Origin: Candidatus Saccharibacteria bacterium UBA6039
GTDB lineage: Bacteria > Patescibacteriota > Saccharimonadia > Saccharimonadales > Saccharimonadaceae
Reading direction: 5' to 3'
Assembly (NCBI GenBank): GCA_002427805.1
Contig: DIZB01000004.1
Coordinates: 1-28,979, forward strand
Length of the DNA: 28,979 nucleotides
Below the pieces are notes generated by a model, which was given only the letters and a program-made list of their open reading frames with translations, searched no databases and was not told where the DNA came from. The position numbers and the translations under genes were made by a program. Positions 22,723 to 28,979 of this stretch are shown here, piece by piece; within the stretch, counting starts at the first letter, position 1, and every line of letters begins with the position of its first letter.

Positions 22723-24372
22723 TTAGGCTTTGTTTTTACGGGCATCAAGACGCGAAGCGACGGTAGCCTTAGTCGTAACGTCAAACTTCACAAGGTATTT
22801 CCCGAGGAACAACCTGCCCTGTGAGTAGAGTGCAGCCGCCGAGAGGTACGCAATAGCCGTAAGGGGCATCAGAACCCATTGCAGAACCATACCTACCGTA
22901 CGGTGGCGTCTATAGCGCTCTGGACGCGGTGGCAACAGCTTAAAAGCCTGATACACCATCACAATCACACCGATAAGCGCAATCTGCTGAATGGCACTAA
23001 TAACATCCGGTAACTGATGAGCCACGACGTCTCGATACGCCTGAGCATTAATCAGCAGTGGTACCCACCCACCAACAGCTACGATAATTGATACGCTGGC
23101 AGCTGTGACATAGCCGTCAAGCGCAATAAAGAACCACACAAGTCCGCCAAAAAACGGTACATTACGCTTTGAACTAAAGAGGTGGCTACCGATATACGCA
23201 ATATCAGACGCCCCATACATCCAGCGACGAAGCTGAATAAACTGTGCTTTAAGGGTTTTGCGATACGTCACGTCGAGCACCGCATCTTGATAGATTGGAA
23301 TATACATTGGCTGCACCGCATATTTACCATTGAAGTAGAAGTAGCTGCGCCAAAACTGATGCCCATCTTCTACAATCGTTCGTGTGCTCCAAAAGCCCAT
23401 CTCCACCAGCGCCTCCATCGGCTGTGAGTGTGATGCGAAGTTACGCATACTGTGTGGGCGCATGGCGCTAATAATGTTCCAAAAGGTATTGCCTGTCGCC
23501 ACGACGCGCATTGGCGCTGGTACATCCCAAATATTGTTCACAAACAATGCAATTGGTTGGTATGCAAGGTGTTTGCGGTCTTCATTTGTTATATATTCGT
23601 AGGTTGTGTAATCAAAGTACGATGTGTGTGGACGATTATCGGAGTCGAGCGTGGTGACCATTATATTCTTATAGGCAATCCCTTTTTCCTTGAACCATTG
23701 CTGCATGAATTTACCTGCGAATGTGATGTTACCACCCTTACCAACGACTTCATCGGGCATGTCACGGGGATGCTTCACAATAATGACTTCGTAAAATTTC
23801 TTACCAAATTCTTTTTGCAGTCGTATAGCAGTTTTTTCAATGTCATCACCACCGCGCTCTTCATAGGCAAGCACCACAACCATTTTTTGCTTATCATACG
23901 TTGAGTCCACAAGTGACTGAAAAGTAGGCTTAATCACCTCATAGGATTCGTTGTAGGCAGCAACAATAATAAGTTGATAGATGTCAGACGGCTTTGGAAA
24001 GGCCGTAGGATCAGCTGCTGCCAGACGCAGATTATCAATGTGCTGACGCATACCGTAGGCACGCGAATGAGAGTTTTTATGAGCCTCATACGATGTAATC
24101 GGATCCTCAAAATCTTGCACACGCTGCGCCCAGTCGGTCTTTTGAGACCTGATAAGGCGATTATGGCCCTTGATCGTGTGATACACAATCCCAATCGACT
24201 TTACAAGCATCGTAATGATAATAAGCATCAGATAAATCGCGGCGAGAAGTGGCGAGAAGAGCGATAGAACGATAAGAAGAACAAAAGCACCGTAACTAAT
24301 CGTTGCGGGTAGCATTTCAAAGAGTCGGTATTTTAGCGTCCGCTTACCAAGTGGCAGCTCGAAATCTATCAT
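22723..24372 (-). CDS. Processive family 2 glycosyltransferase (BcsA-like)
   Basis: A 549-residue membrane glycosyltransferase that probably builds a cell-surface polysaccharide. N-terminal membrane helices precede a GT-A domain (Ile-Val-Ala-Ala-Tyr-Asn-Glu-Ser), the metal-binding Leu-Asp-Ser-Asp, the base motif Val-Glu-Asp-Gly-His and the processive signature Gln-Leu-Arg-Arg-Trp. Further C-terminal membrane helices follow. No PilZ domain is seen. I choose ATG 24372, whose ATGA overlap with the preceding stop implies coupled translation; a GTG at 24390 would add six residues. It pairs with the small membrane protein upstream. The polymer made is not predictable from sequence alone. Confidence 0.88.
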   Translation of the reverse strand: MIDFELPLGKRTLKYRLFEMLPATISYGAFVLLIVLSLFSPLLAAIYLMLIIITMLVKSIGIVYHTIKGHNRLIRSQKTDWAQRVQDFEDPITSYEAHKNSHSRAYGMRQHIDNLRLAAADPTAFPKPSDIYQLIIVAAYNESYEVIKPTFQSLVDSTYDKQKMVVVLAYEERGGDDIEKTAIRLQKEFGKKFYEVIIVKHPRDMPDEVVGKGGNITFAGKFMQQWFKEKGIAYKNIMVTTLDSDNRPHTSYFDYTTYEYITNEDRKHLAYQPIALFVNNIWDVPAPMRVVATGNTFWNIISAMRPHSMRNFASHSQPMEALVEMGFWSTRTIVEDGHQFWRSYFYFNGKYAVQPMYIPIYQDAVLDVTYRKTLKAQFIQLRRWMYGASDIAYIGSHLFSSKRNVPFFGGLVWFFIALDGYVTAASVSIIVAVGGWVPLLINAQAYRDVVAHQLPDVISAIQQIALIGVIVMVYQAFKLLPPRPERYRRHRTVGMVLQWVLMPLTAIAYLSAAALYSQGRLFLGKYLVKFDVTTKATVASRLDARKNKA

Positions 24373-24752
24373 TGAAGTAGAGGCGTCCACACGTTAATAA
24401 CCGCAGAAGTCGTTACCCAGGCAAGCAACACGACAGCAATACCAAGCCAGGTAAACATAATCGCAATTGAGTGACCTTTGACCATAAATAGTTTTATAGC
24501 CAGAATGACATGAATCATCGCTGCAAAAAGACCAAATGCACCGAATGTCAGTAAGTAATACCACTGGTCACGGTAGAGGTGCGTCACACCGAAAGCTGAA
24601 TAATGTGAGACAAGCTGAATTTCGCTCGGGTGAACACTAAAGCCAACGAACGTCGCGAACAAGGCGGCCAGCAGCAACAGTGAACCACAGAGTACCAGGA
24701 GGTATCTATCAGTAATAAGGAGCTGTAATGATTGTTGAATGACTTTTTTCAT
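24369..24752 (-). CDS. Small membrane protein between tRNA-Thr and the glycosyltransferase
   Basis: A 127-residue protein with about four hydrophobic helices (about 17-37, 64-82, 88-95, 101-122); no family recognised. Its ATG lies only 9 nt after the CCA end of the co-directional tRNA-Thr and no Shine-Dalgarno or separate promoter is visible in that gap. It is therefore probably co-transcribed with the tRNA and translated from the short-leader mRNA released by tRNA 3' processing. Its TGA overlaps the next ATG (ATGA), so it is likely made together with the glycosyltransferase and may be its partner subunit; that is inference. Confidence 0.75.
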   Translation of the reverse strand: MKKVIQQSLQLLITDRYLLVLCGSLLLLAALFATFVGFSVHPSEIQLVSHYSAFGVTHLYRDQWYYLLTFGAFGLFAAMIHVILAIKLFMVKGHSIAIMFTWLGIAVVLLAWVTTSAVINVWTPLLQ

Positions 24753-24761
24753 ACGAGTTTA

Positions 24762-24837
24762 TGGAGCCGCTGTCCGGATTTGAACCGGAGACCTACGCTT
24801 TACGAAAGCGCCGCTCTACCAACTGAGCTACAGCGGC
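24762..24837 (-). tRNA. tRNA-Thr(CGT)
   Basis: 76 nt with encoded CCA. Acceptor GCCGCTG/CAGCGGC, D stem GCTC/GAGC, anticodon stem GCGCT/AGCGT (one G-U), loop TTCGTAA (anticodon CGT, reading ACG), T stem TCCGG/CCGGA. A membrane-protein gene starts 9 nt after its 3' end. Confidence 0.97.
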
Positions 24838-24856
24838 AAGGTAGCGATCGTTCCTC

Positions 24857-24865
24857 ATTATAGCA
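24857..24865 (-). promoter_or_regulatory. tRNA-Thr promoter, extended -10
   Basis: ATGC then perfect TATAAT (24862-24857) on the minus strand, 19 nt before the mature tRNA. No clear -35. It probably also drives the downstream membrane-protein and glycosyltransferase genes. Confidence 0.6.
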
Positions 24866-24898
24866 TCTTGGAGGGCTTAAATAAACGTTCCTCCGCTG

Positions 24899-24927
24899 TT
24901 GCGTCAAAAGGTTAAAACTGATAGAAT
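24899..24927 (+). promoter_or_regulatory. tRNA-Asp promoter
   Basis: -35 TTGCGT (24899-24904), 17-nt spacer, -10 TAGAAT (24922-24927) preceded by TGA. Confidence 0.6.
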
Positions 24928-24949
24928 ACTCTAAGTTCACCCTACATAT

Positions 24950-25025
24950 GTGCTCGTAGTGAAGGGGTTATCACGCCTCCCTGTCACGGAGGAGATCGCC
25001 GGTTCAAATCCGGTCGAGCACGCCA
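24950..25025 (+). tRNA. tRNA-Asp(GTC)
   Basis: 76 nt with encoded CCA. Acceptor GTGCTCG/CGAGCAC, D stem GTGA/TCAC, anticodon stem CCTCC/GGAGG with loop CTGTCAC (anticodon GTC), T stem GCCGG/CCGGT with TTCAAAT loop (one G-T pair). Confidence 0.97.
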
Positions 25026-25040
25026 CAATTATTAAAACAT

Positions 25041-25061
25041 GCCGCTTGAGCGGCCTTTTTT
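25041..25061 (+). terminator. tRNA-Asp terminator
   Basis: GCCGC-TTGA-GCGGC (25041-25054) followed by CTTTTTT. The T run overlaps the rsgA stop codon region on the other strand. Confidence 0.8.
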
Positions 25062-26130
25062 AATACAGCTCACCGTCATCTTTGAGCTTTTCATCAAGCT
25101 GAATCGCCTTTTTGAGGCGCCGAGCGCGCTGTTTTTTCTGCTTGGCAGATAACGACGCAGCTGAGTAAGCTTGAGCTTTCAGCTCTTGTTTGAACTTTAA
25201 GTAGCTTTCGAGGCGCGCTGGCGATAACATACCTCCTTTAACTGCCCCAAGCACTGCACAGTTTAGTTCTTTGGTATGACTACAGTTGTTAAATTCACAT
25301 CGAAGTGCTAATTCTTCAATGTCACCAAAGCTCTTCGCGAGAAATTCTTCTTCGCCCCACAACTGAAGCTCACGAATACCCGGTGTGTCGATAATCATTC
25401 CGCCCCCTGGTAGTAAAAAGAGTTCACGGTGGCTAGTGGTATGACGACCTGTCGAATCGCGCTCACGAATTGCTGCAGTCTTTTGCTGGTCAGTGCCGAG
25501 AAGCCGATTTGTCAGCGTTGATTTACCAACTCCTGATGAACCAAGAAATACTGCAGTGGCGCCATTTTTGATGTAGCCTTGGATTTCTTCAATGCCAACA
25601 CCACTTGTCGCTGATGCAACAATCGAAGGAATACCTAAACTGGCGATTGAAGCAATTTTTTCATCACTATCGTAGGCTTTATCAGCCTTATTAAAGATAA
25701 AAATCGGCTCAATGTTGCTCTGACGAAGCTGATACATATATCGCTCAAGTCGCATCGGACTAAAATCGTGGTCCAGTGCTTGGACGACAAATGCGACGTC
25801 CACATTGGCAGCAAGTACCTGTCGATGGTTGCCAGTTCCTGCAGCTTTTCGGTCGATCTCGCTCTTCCGCGCAAGCACGGCGCGAATTGTCGCCTTGTTG
25901 CCACTCCCCTTTTCTAATGCCACAAAATCACCTACTTTTGGAAGCAAATAATTTTCTGATTCGTGTTGCAACGACCCAGCGATTTCGGCTTCAACTTCCT
26001 CGGGCGTCACAACACGTAGATAGCCCCCGTAATCTGCGATCACGCGCCCTGGAATACATGCAGATAGTGCTAACTCGTCAAATCGAGTAGCAAATTCATC
26101 GGTATATCCGTAGGTCTGTAAATCCATCAC
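25060..26130 (-). CDS. rsgA: Ribosome small-subunit GTPase RsgA (YjeQ)
   Basis: A 356-residue circularly permuted GTPase acting late in 30S maturation. An N-terminal OB fold (about 25-105) precedes the permuted GTPase motifs G4 Asn-Lys-Ala-Asp, G5 Val-Ala-Ser-Ala-Thr-Ser, then G1 Gly-Ser-Ser-Gly-Val-Gly-Lys-Ser (about 197-204), Gly-Arg-His-Thr-Thr, and G3 Asp-Thr-Pro-Gly. The C-terminal zinc motif Cys-x5-Cys-x-His-x5-Cys is complete and is followed by a long basic tail. Starts: GTG 26130 or ATG 26127. A TACACT -10-like box ends 6 nt before the GTG, so a leaderless start from an internal promoter is possible in addition to operon readthrough. Confidence 0.94.
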   Translation of the reverse strand: MMDLQTYGYTDEFATRFDELALSACIPGRVIADYGGYLRVVTPEEVEAEIAGSLQHESENYLLPKVGDFVALEKGSGNKATIRAVLARKSEIDRKAAGTGNHRQVLAANVDVAFVVQALDHDFSPMRLERYMYQLRQSNIEPIFIFNKADKAYDSDEKIASIASLGIPSIVASATSGVGIEEIQGYIKNGATAVFLGSSGVGKSTLTNRLLGTDQQKTAAIRERDSTGRHTTSHRELFLLPGGGMIIDTPGIRELQLWGEEEFLAKSFGDIEELALRCEFNNCSHTKELNCAVLGAVKGGMLSPARLESYLKFKQELKAQAYSAASLSAKQKKQRARRLKKAIQLDEKLKDDGELY

Positions 26131-26159
26131 TCCACTAGTGTAGCGGATATCTACTCATT

Positions 26160-26753
26160 CTACGAGTGAAGACGGTTTGCAACGAAGTCCCAGTTGACCA
26201 CATTCCACCAAGCCTTGATGTACTCATCGCGTCTGTTTTTATAATCTAGATAGTAGGCATGCTCCCATACATCAAGTCCAAGAATCGGTGCGTCAAGTCC
26301 CTGACTCAGTAGTGAATCTTGATTTGCCGTCGTCACGATAGACATATCAGGCTGTAACCATGTCCAACCACTGCCAAAGAGTGCCAGTGATTTTGCAGTA
26401 AATTCGTCAACGAAAGCTTGGAAGCTACCGTATTTCGCGATAATTGCCTCAGCAAGTTCACCAGTCGGCTCACCGCCGCCATCGGGTGACATCCACTGCC
26501 AAAATAAGCTGTGATTATAGTGCCCGCCACCATGATTGCGAACTGCACCTCGAACACTTTCTGGAAGACTGGTGAGGTTTGTCAGTAACTGCTCGATCGA
26601 CTGCCCCGCGAGTTCTGGAGTACTCTCAACTGCCGCGTTTAGCTTATCAACGTAGGTTTGATGGTGCTTATCATGATGAAGCTGCATAATCTCTTTACTA
26701 ATAACTGCTCCTAATGCGTCATAGTCATATGGAAGGTCTGGAAGTGTAAACAT
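26160..26753 (-). CDS. Superoxide dismutase, Fe/Mn family
   Basis: A 197-residue cytoplasmic enzyme converting superoxide to hydrogen peroxide and oxygen. All four metal ligands are visible: His in Leu-His-His-Asp-Lys-His-His, His in Gly-His-Tyr-Asn-His-Ser-Leu-Phe-Trp, and Asp and His in Leu-Asp-Val-Trp-Glu-His-Ala-Tyr. The sequence does not settle iron versus manganese, so no specific symbol is given. A GGAG lies about 6 nt before the ATG. It sits between the PPIase-like gene (12 nt upstream) and rsgA in one operon. No signal peptide. Confidence 0.95.
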   Translation of the reverse strand: MFTLPDLPYDYDALGAVISKEIMQLHHDKHHQTYVDKLNAAVESTPELAGQSIEQLLTNLTSLPESVRGAVRNHGGGHYNHSLFWQWMSPDGGGEPTGELAEAIIAKYGSFQAFVDEFTAKSLALFGSGWTWLQPDMSIVTTANQDSLLSQGLDAPILGLDVWEHAYYLDYKNRRDEYIKAWWNVVNWDFVANRLHS

Positions 26754-26765
26754 ATCTATTCTCCT

Positions 26766-27821
26766 TTAGTTATTAGTGGTACTGAGCGGCGCAACTGAGA
26801 TAAAGCGACTTACCTTGCCAGCTTTCACGCTATCGGATAGCTGTTGTTGAAATGTCGTCAGCGGTACCTGGATATAATCATAGCTCACTTGAGTATCATT
26901 GCTATCGAGGAGACGCACATAGTAGTATCCACTGCCCGTTGTTGATTTAACAGCGTCTGATACTGCTCCTTTAGCAAGAAGCGCGGCAACGGCAGCAAGT
27001 CCACCATCTTGATTCGTCTTAGGAACGAGGCCCGATGAACCGTAAAGTACTTCACCTGGATTTGTCTTATTGATCGCATCGGCAATCGCCTGAAGGTTCG
27101 CTCCAGCTACCTTCACCTGTGGCTTCAACGAATCAGTTATTGAGCTGGCGTTGCTATCAACTGCGTAGGTGACCTTTTGACGAAGGATTTTTACTTTCAT
27201 CGCATACCGATATTCATCAGGGCTCCAACCATAATAGTCAAGCACAACTGCATCATACGTCTGTTGAGATACCTCACCATCACTCGACTGACGTTGTGAC
27301 TTAAGGTAAGCCTCAAGTTCGACATCACTCACTGTAATATTCATCTTCACAGCTAATTTTCGGGCATACGCATCAGCTATCGCATCATCCATGGAGCTTT
27401 GTTTGATAAATTCAACTTGGCGCTTACCGTCGTCGCTCTTAAGACTTATCTGTTCCTTTTGTTCTAAGTAATGAACGGAGCTGAGATACTTCATAAGGTA
27501 GTCACTATATGGCACAGGTTCACCGTCAACATAGGCAACCGGTAGTGGCAAAACCTTAGTAACGCGGTACACAAACTCGCTGGTATTTTGTGCAGGATAT
27601 AGCTGCCAGTAACCAACAGCAATGATAGCAATCAAGGCCCCGATACTAATGAGGATGGCGTTAAAGACAAGCTTATGACGAGCGTATTGGACCGGATACT
27701 TAAAACGACGTCCACCAGCTAGGATACGTTCACGATGCTCAGCGACGGTATCATTTGTAATGCGGCTTGGGGCCACAGTGTCTTTAGTGCGTCGTAATAT
27801 TTTAGAGACTAGTTTCTTCAT
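26766..27821 (-). CDS. Membrane-anchored SurA/PrsA-like foldase
   Basis: A 351-residue protein with a basic N-terminus, one membrane helix (about 51-73) and an extracellular region. Residues about 95-225 resemble the SurA N-terminal chaperone domain (Tyr-Val-Asp-Gly-Glu-Pro-Val-Pro-Tyr-Ser-Asp-Tyr, then a helical region). A shorter parvulin-like region follows at about 230-340, where Gly-Ser-Ser-Gly-Leu-Val-Pro-Lys-Thr-Asn-Gln-Asp-Gly-Gly-Leu is the recognisable strand. The peptidyl-prolyl isomerase core looks shortened, so chaperone activity is more likely than full isomerase activity. It probably helps fold secreted proteins. Its start overlaps the PH-domain gene by 20 nt. Confidence 0.8.
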   Translation of the reverse strand: MKKLVSKILRRTKDTVAPSRITNDTVAEHRERILAGGRRFKYPVQYARHKLVFNAILISIGALIAIIAVGYWQLYPAQNTSEFVYRVTKVLPLPVAYVDGEPVPYSDYLMKYLSSVHYLEQKEQISLKSDDGKRQVEFIKQSSMDDAIADAYARKLAVKMNITVSDVELEAYLKSQRQSSDGEVSQQTYDAVVLDYYGWSPDEYRYAMKVKILRQKVTYAVDSNASSITDSLKPQVKVAGANLQAIADAINKTNPGEVLYGSSGLVPKTNQDGGLAAVAALLAKGAVSDAVKSTTGSGYYYVRLLDSNDTQVSYDYIQVPLTTFQQQLSDSVKAGKVSRFISVAPLSTTNN

Positions 27822-28338
27822 AATCCTCGTGACGGCCTACCGCGTTTGCAACGGCATCTTGTAGTTTATTGTATGTTTTGTCAGGATGCTCAACTTTATG
27901 AATAACGAGATCACCGACAAATGTCTGGATAACGATGGTTCCAAACTGAAATACCTCACCTGTGAATCCTGGTATATTATAGCTTATGTTTTGAATCTTT
28001 GACAGTCTCAGCTCGATGACATCCTTACCGAAAAAGCCTTTTTGCGTCACTTGCCTAAGGCGTTGATCGGTCACAATATAGACAGTGAAGTACCATAAAA
28101 TGAAGTGGTATGAGAAGAGTATCAAGCCAAGAATGAGTCCACCGACTGGCAAAAGAAATAGTTCAAGATTACTTTGCCAAATAAGTGGCGGAATAGCCGT
28201 GATGACCAGTGGGATGAGTAATAAATAAAATCCCTTACGCATGGCAATAATGTGACGACGAAATATAAACAGTAACTTTTCATCACTGCGCTGACCTTCA
28301 AAATCGAGTTGGTCTTCTATGTGTTCATCTTTACTCAT
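27802..28338 (-). CDS. PH domain-containing membrane protein (bPH2/DUF304-like)
   Basis: A 178-residue protein with a charged N-terminus, two adjacent membrane helices (about 36-54 and 59-83) and a C-terminal bacterial PH-like domain (Tyr-Ile-Val-Thr-Asp-Gln-Arg-Leu-Arg, then Leu-Arg-Leu-Ser-Lys-Ile-Gln-Asn-Ile-Ser-Tyr). Function is not established for the family. Its ATG is only 6 nt after the CCA end of the co-directional tRNA-Arg, with no Shine-Dalgarno, the same arrangement as the gene after tRNA-Thr. It heads the PH-PPIase-SOD-rsgA group. Confidence 0.8.
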   Translation of the reverse strand: MSKDEHIEDQLDFEGQRSDEKLLFIFRRHIIAMRKGFYLLLIPLVITAIPPLIWQSNLELFLLPVGGLILGLILFSYHFILWYFTVYIVTDQRLRQVTQKGFFGKDVIELRLSKIQNISYNIPGFTGEVFQFGTIVIQTFVGDLVIHKVEHPDKTYNKLQDAVANAVGRHEDYEETSL

Positions 28339-28344
28339 TGTATT

Positions 28345-28421
28345 TGGTACCCCGGGCAGGAGTTGAACCTACAACCTTATCCTTAGGACGGATCTGCTCT
28401 ATCCAGTTGAGCTACCGAGGC
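28345..28421 (-). tRNA. tRNA-Arg(CCT)
   Basis: 77 nt with encoded CCA. Acceptor GCCTCGG/CCGGGGT (two G-U pairs), D stem GCTC/GAGC, loop GTCCTAA (anticodon CCT, reading AGG). The anticodon stem GATCC/GGATA has a G-A mismatch at its first pair. A protein gene starts 6 nt after its 3' end. Confidence 0.95.
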
Positions 28422-28434
28422 CTACCCTGCTTGT

Positions 28435-28443
28435 ATTGTAGCA
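28435..28443 (-). promoter_or_regulatory. tRNA-Arg promoter, extended -10
   Basis: TATGC followed by TACAAT (28440-28435) on the minus strand, 13 nt before the mature tRNA, in the 33 bp between tRNA and ndk. It probably drives the downstream four-gene group. Confidence 0.6.
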
Positions 28444-28454
28444 TATAACAGGGG

Positions 28455-28958
28455 TTAGCGAGTGAACTTTTCATGTAAGACGCCGTAATCATACAGCTCA
28501 TCTTCACCGAACCAATGTGGTATTTCCTGTTTAGCATCACTCAGATCACCTGAAGCATGAATGAGATTTGGAATACCCTTCTGCTCTTGATCCCCATAGC
28601 CGTAGCTCATGTGCGAAAAGTCACCACGAATTGTGCCTGGAGCTGATGCTTTTGGCTCCGTTGTGCCAACAAGCTTGCGAACAATTTCGACGGCTTCAAC
28701 GCCCTCAAGTACCATGGCGATAACCGGACCTTCATTCATCATATCCATCACATTATTAAATGTCGCCTCACCTCGCCTGGTAATCACTTGTCCAATTTCT
28801 TCGTAATGTTTGTGGTAATGGTCCCTATCGGGAGCAAGCATTTTCGTACCGACAATCTTGAGACCGACTCGCTCAAAACGCGTTAAAATTTCACCCACAT
28901 GGCCTCTTTGTATGGCATCTGGCTTAAATAGAATAAGTGTTCGTTCAATACTGGACAT
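28455..28958 (-). CDS. ndk: Nucleoside diphosphate kinase
   Basis: A 167-residue enzyme that transfers phosphate between nucleoside triphosphates and diphosphates through a phosphohistidine. Conserved parts are Thr-Leu-Ile-Leu-Phe-Lys-Pro-Asp-Ala, Gly-Glu-Ile-Leu-Thr-Arg-Phe-Glu, Gly-Pro-Val-Ile-Ala-Met-Val-Leu-Glu-Gly, Pro-Gly-Thr-Ile-Arg-Gly-Asp-Phe, and the active-site His in Asn-Leu-Ile-His-Ala-Ser-Gly-Asp. It is about 25 residues longer than the usual 140: an insert follows Arg-Gly-Asp-Phe before the active site, and the C-terminus is extended. A GGAGGT lies just before the ATG. The promoter is probably beyond the window edge. Confidence 0.95.
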   Translation of the reverse strand: MSSIERTLILFKPDAIQRGHVGEILTRFERVGLKIVGTKMLAPDRDHYHKHYEEIGQVITRRGEATFNNVMDMMNEGPVIAMVLEGVEAVEIVRKLVGTTEPKASAPGTIRGDFSHMSYGYGDQEQKGIPNLIHASGDLSDAKQEIPHWFGEDELYDYGVLHEKFTR

Positions 28959-28979
28959 ATGACCTCCGCAGTCGAATTA

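Overview
The window reads as a compact chromosomal segment of a reduced-genome bacterium, most likely Candidatus Saccharibacteria (TM7, Patescibacteria/CPR). This is inferred from the gene families: an LPXTG surface protein with a DUF11-type domain, a VirD4/TraG-like ATPase with an N-terminal membrane anchor, a TGS-less ThrRS, a Nudix-RNase H fusion, and tight gene packing. UGA ends several genes (the HAD phosphatase, the gene before the glycosyltransferase, miaA), so the UGA=Gly code of Gracilibacteria/Absconditabacteria does not apply.

Layout. 62-4994 (-): gyrB-gyrA-DUF212 operon. It is divergent from 5148-7021 (+), a sortase-type surface protein and a small membrane protein. 7034-10713 (-): VirD4/TraG-like ATPase and two unrecognised small genes. 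10714-12202: about 1.5 kb without a convincing protein gene, holding strong hairpins, a 30-bp perfect palindrome, a perfect DnaA box, a likely structured transcript on the minus strand and a promoter-to-terminator small-RNA unit. 12203-12598 (-): tmRNA. 12665-13630 (+): a comM pseudogene that has lost its ATPase core. 13716-14767 (+): infC (ATC start)-rpmI-rplT. 14821-15157 (-): RNase P RNA. 15179-16060 (-): Nudix-RNase H. About 16119-16272 (-): 6S-like RNA. 16296-16928 (-): M50 protease. 17046-17240 (+): rpmB. 17304-22195 (-): thrS-HAD phosphatase-ATL-miaA-wHTH-MBL operon. 22258 (+): tRNA-Val and a 41-residue small gene. 22723-24837 (-): tRNA-Thr, membrane protein, processive GT2. 24950 (+): tRNA-Asp. 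25060-28421 (-): tRNA-Arg, PH-domain protein, PPIase-like protein, SOD, rsgA. 28455-28958 (-): ndk.

Expression signals form the most striking theme. Many promoters share an extended -10 of the form TGC-TANNNT, often with no visible -35. Several protein genes have their ATG 6-10 nt after the -10, so they should be leaderless or nearly so. Two further genes start only 6 and 9 nt after the CCA end of a co-directional tRNA, so tRNA 3' processing would itself create a very short leader. Convergent genes are separated by perfect bidirectional hairpin terminators.

The best candidates for something undescribed are the 10.8-12.2 kb non-coding block, the leaderless and tRNA-punctuated expression logic, and the promoter-driven 41-residue gene at 22530.
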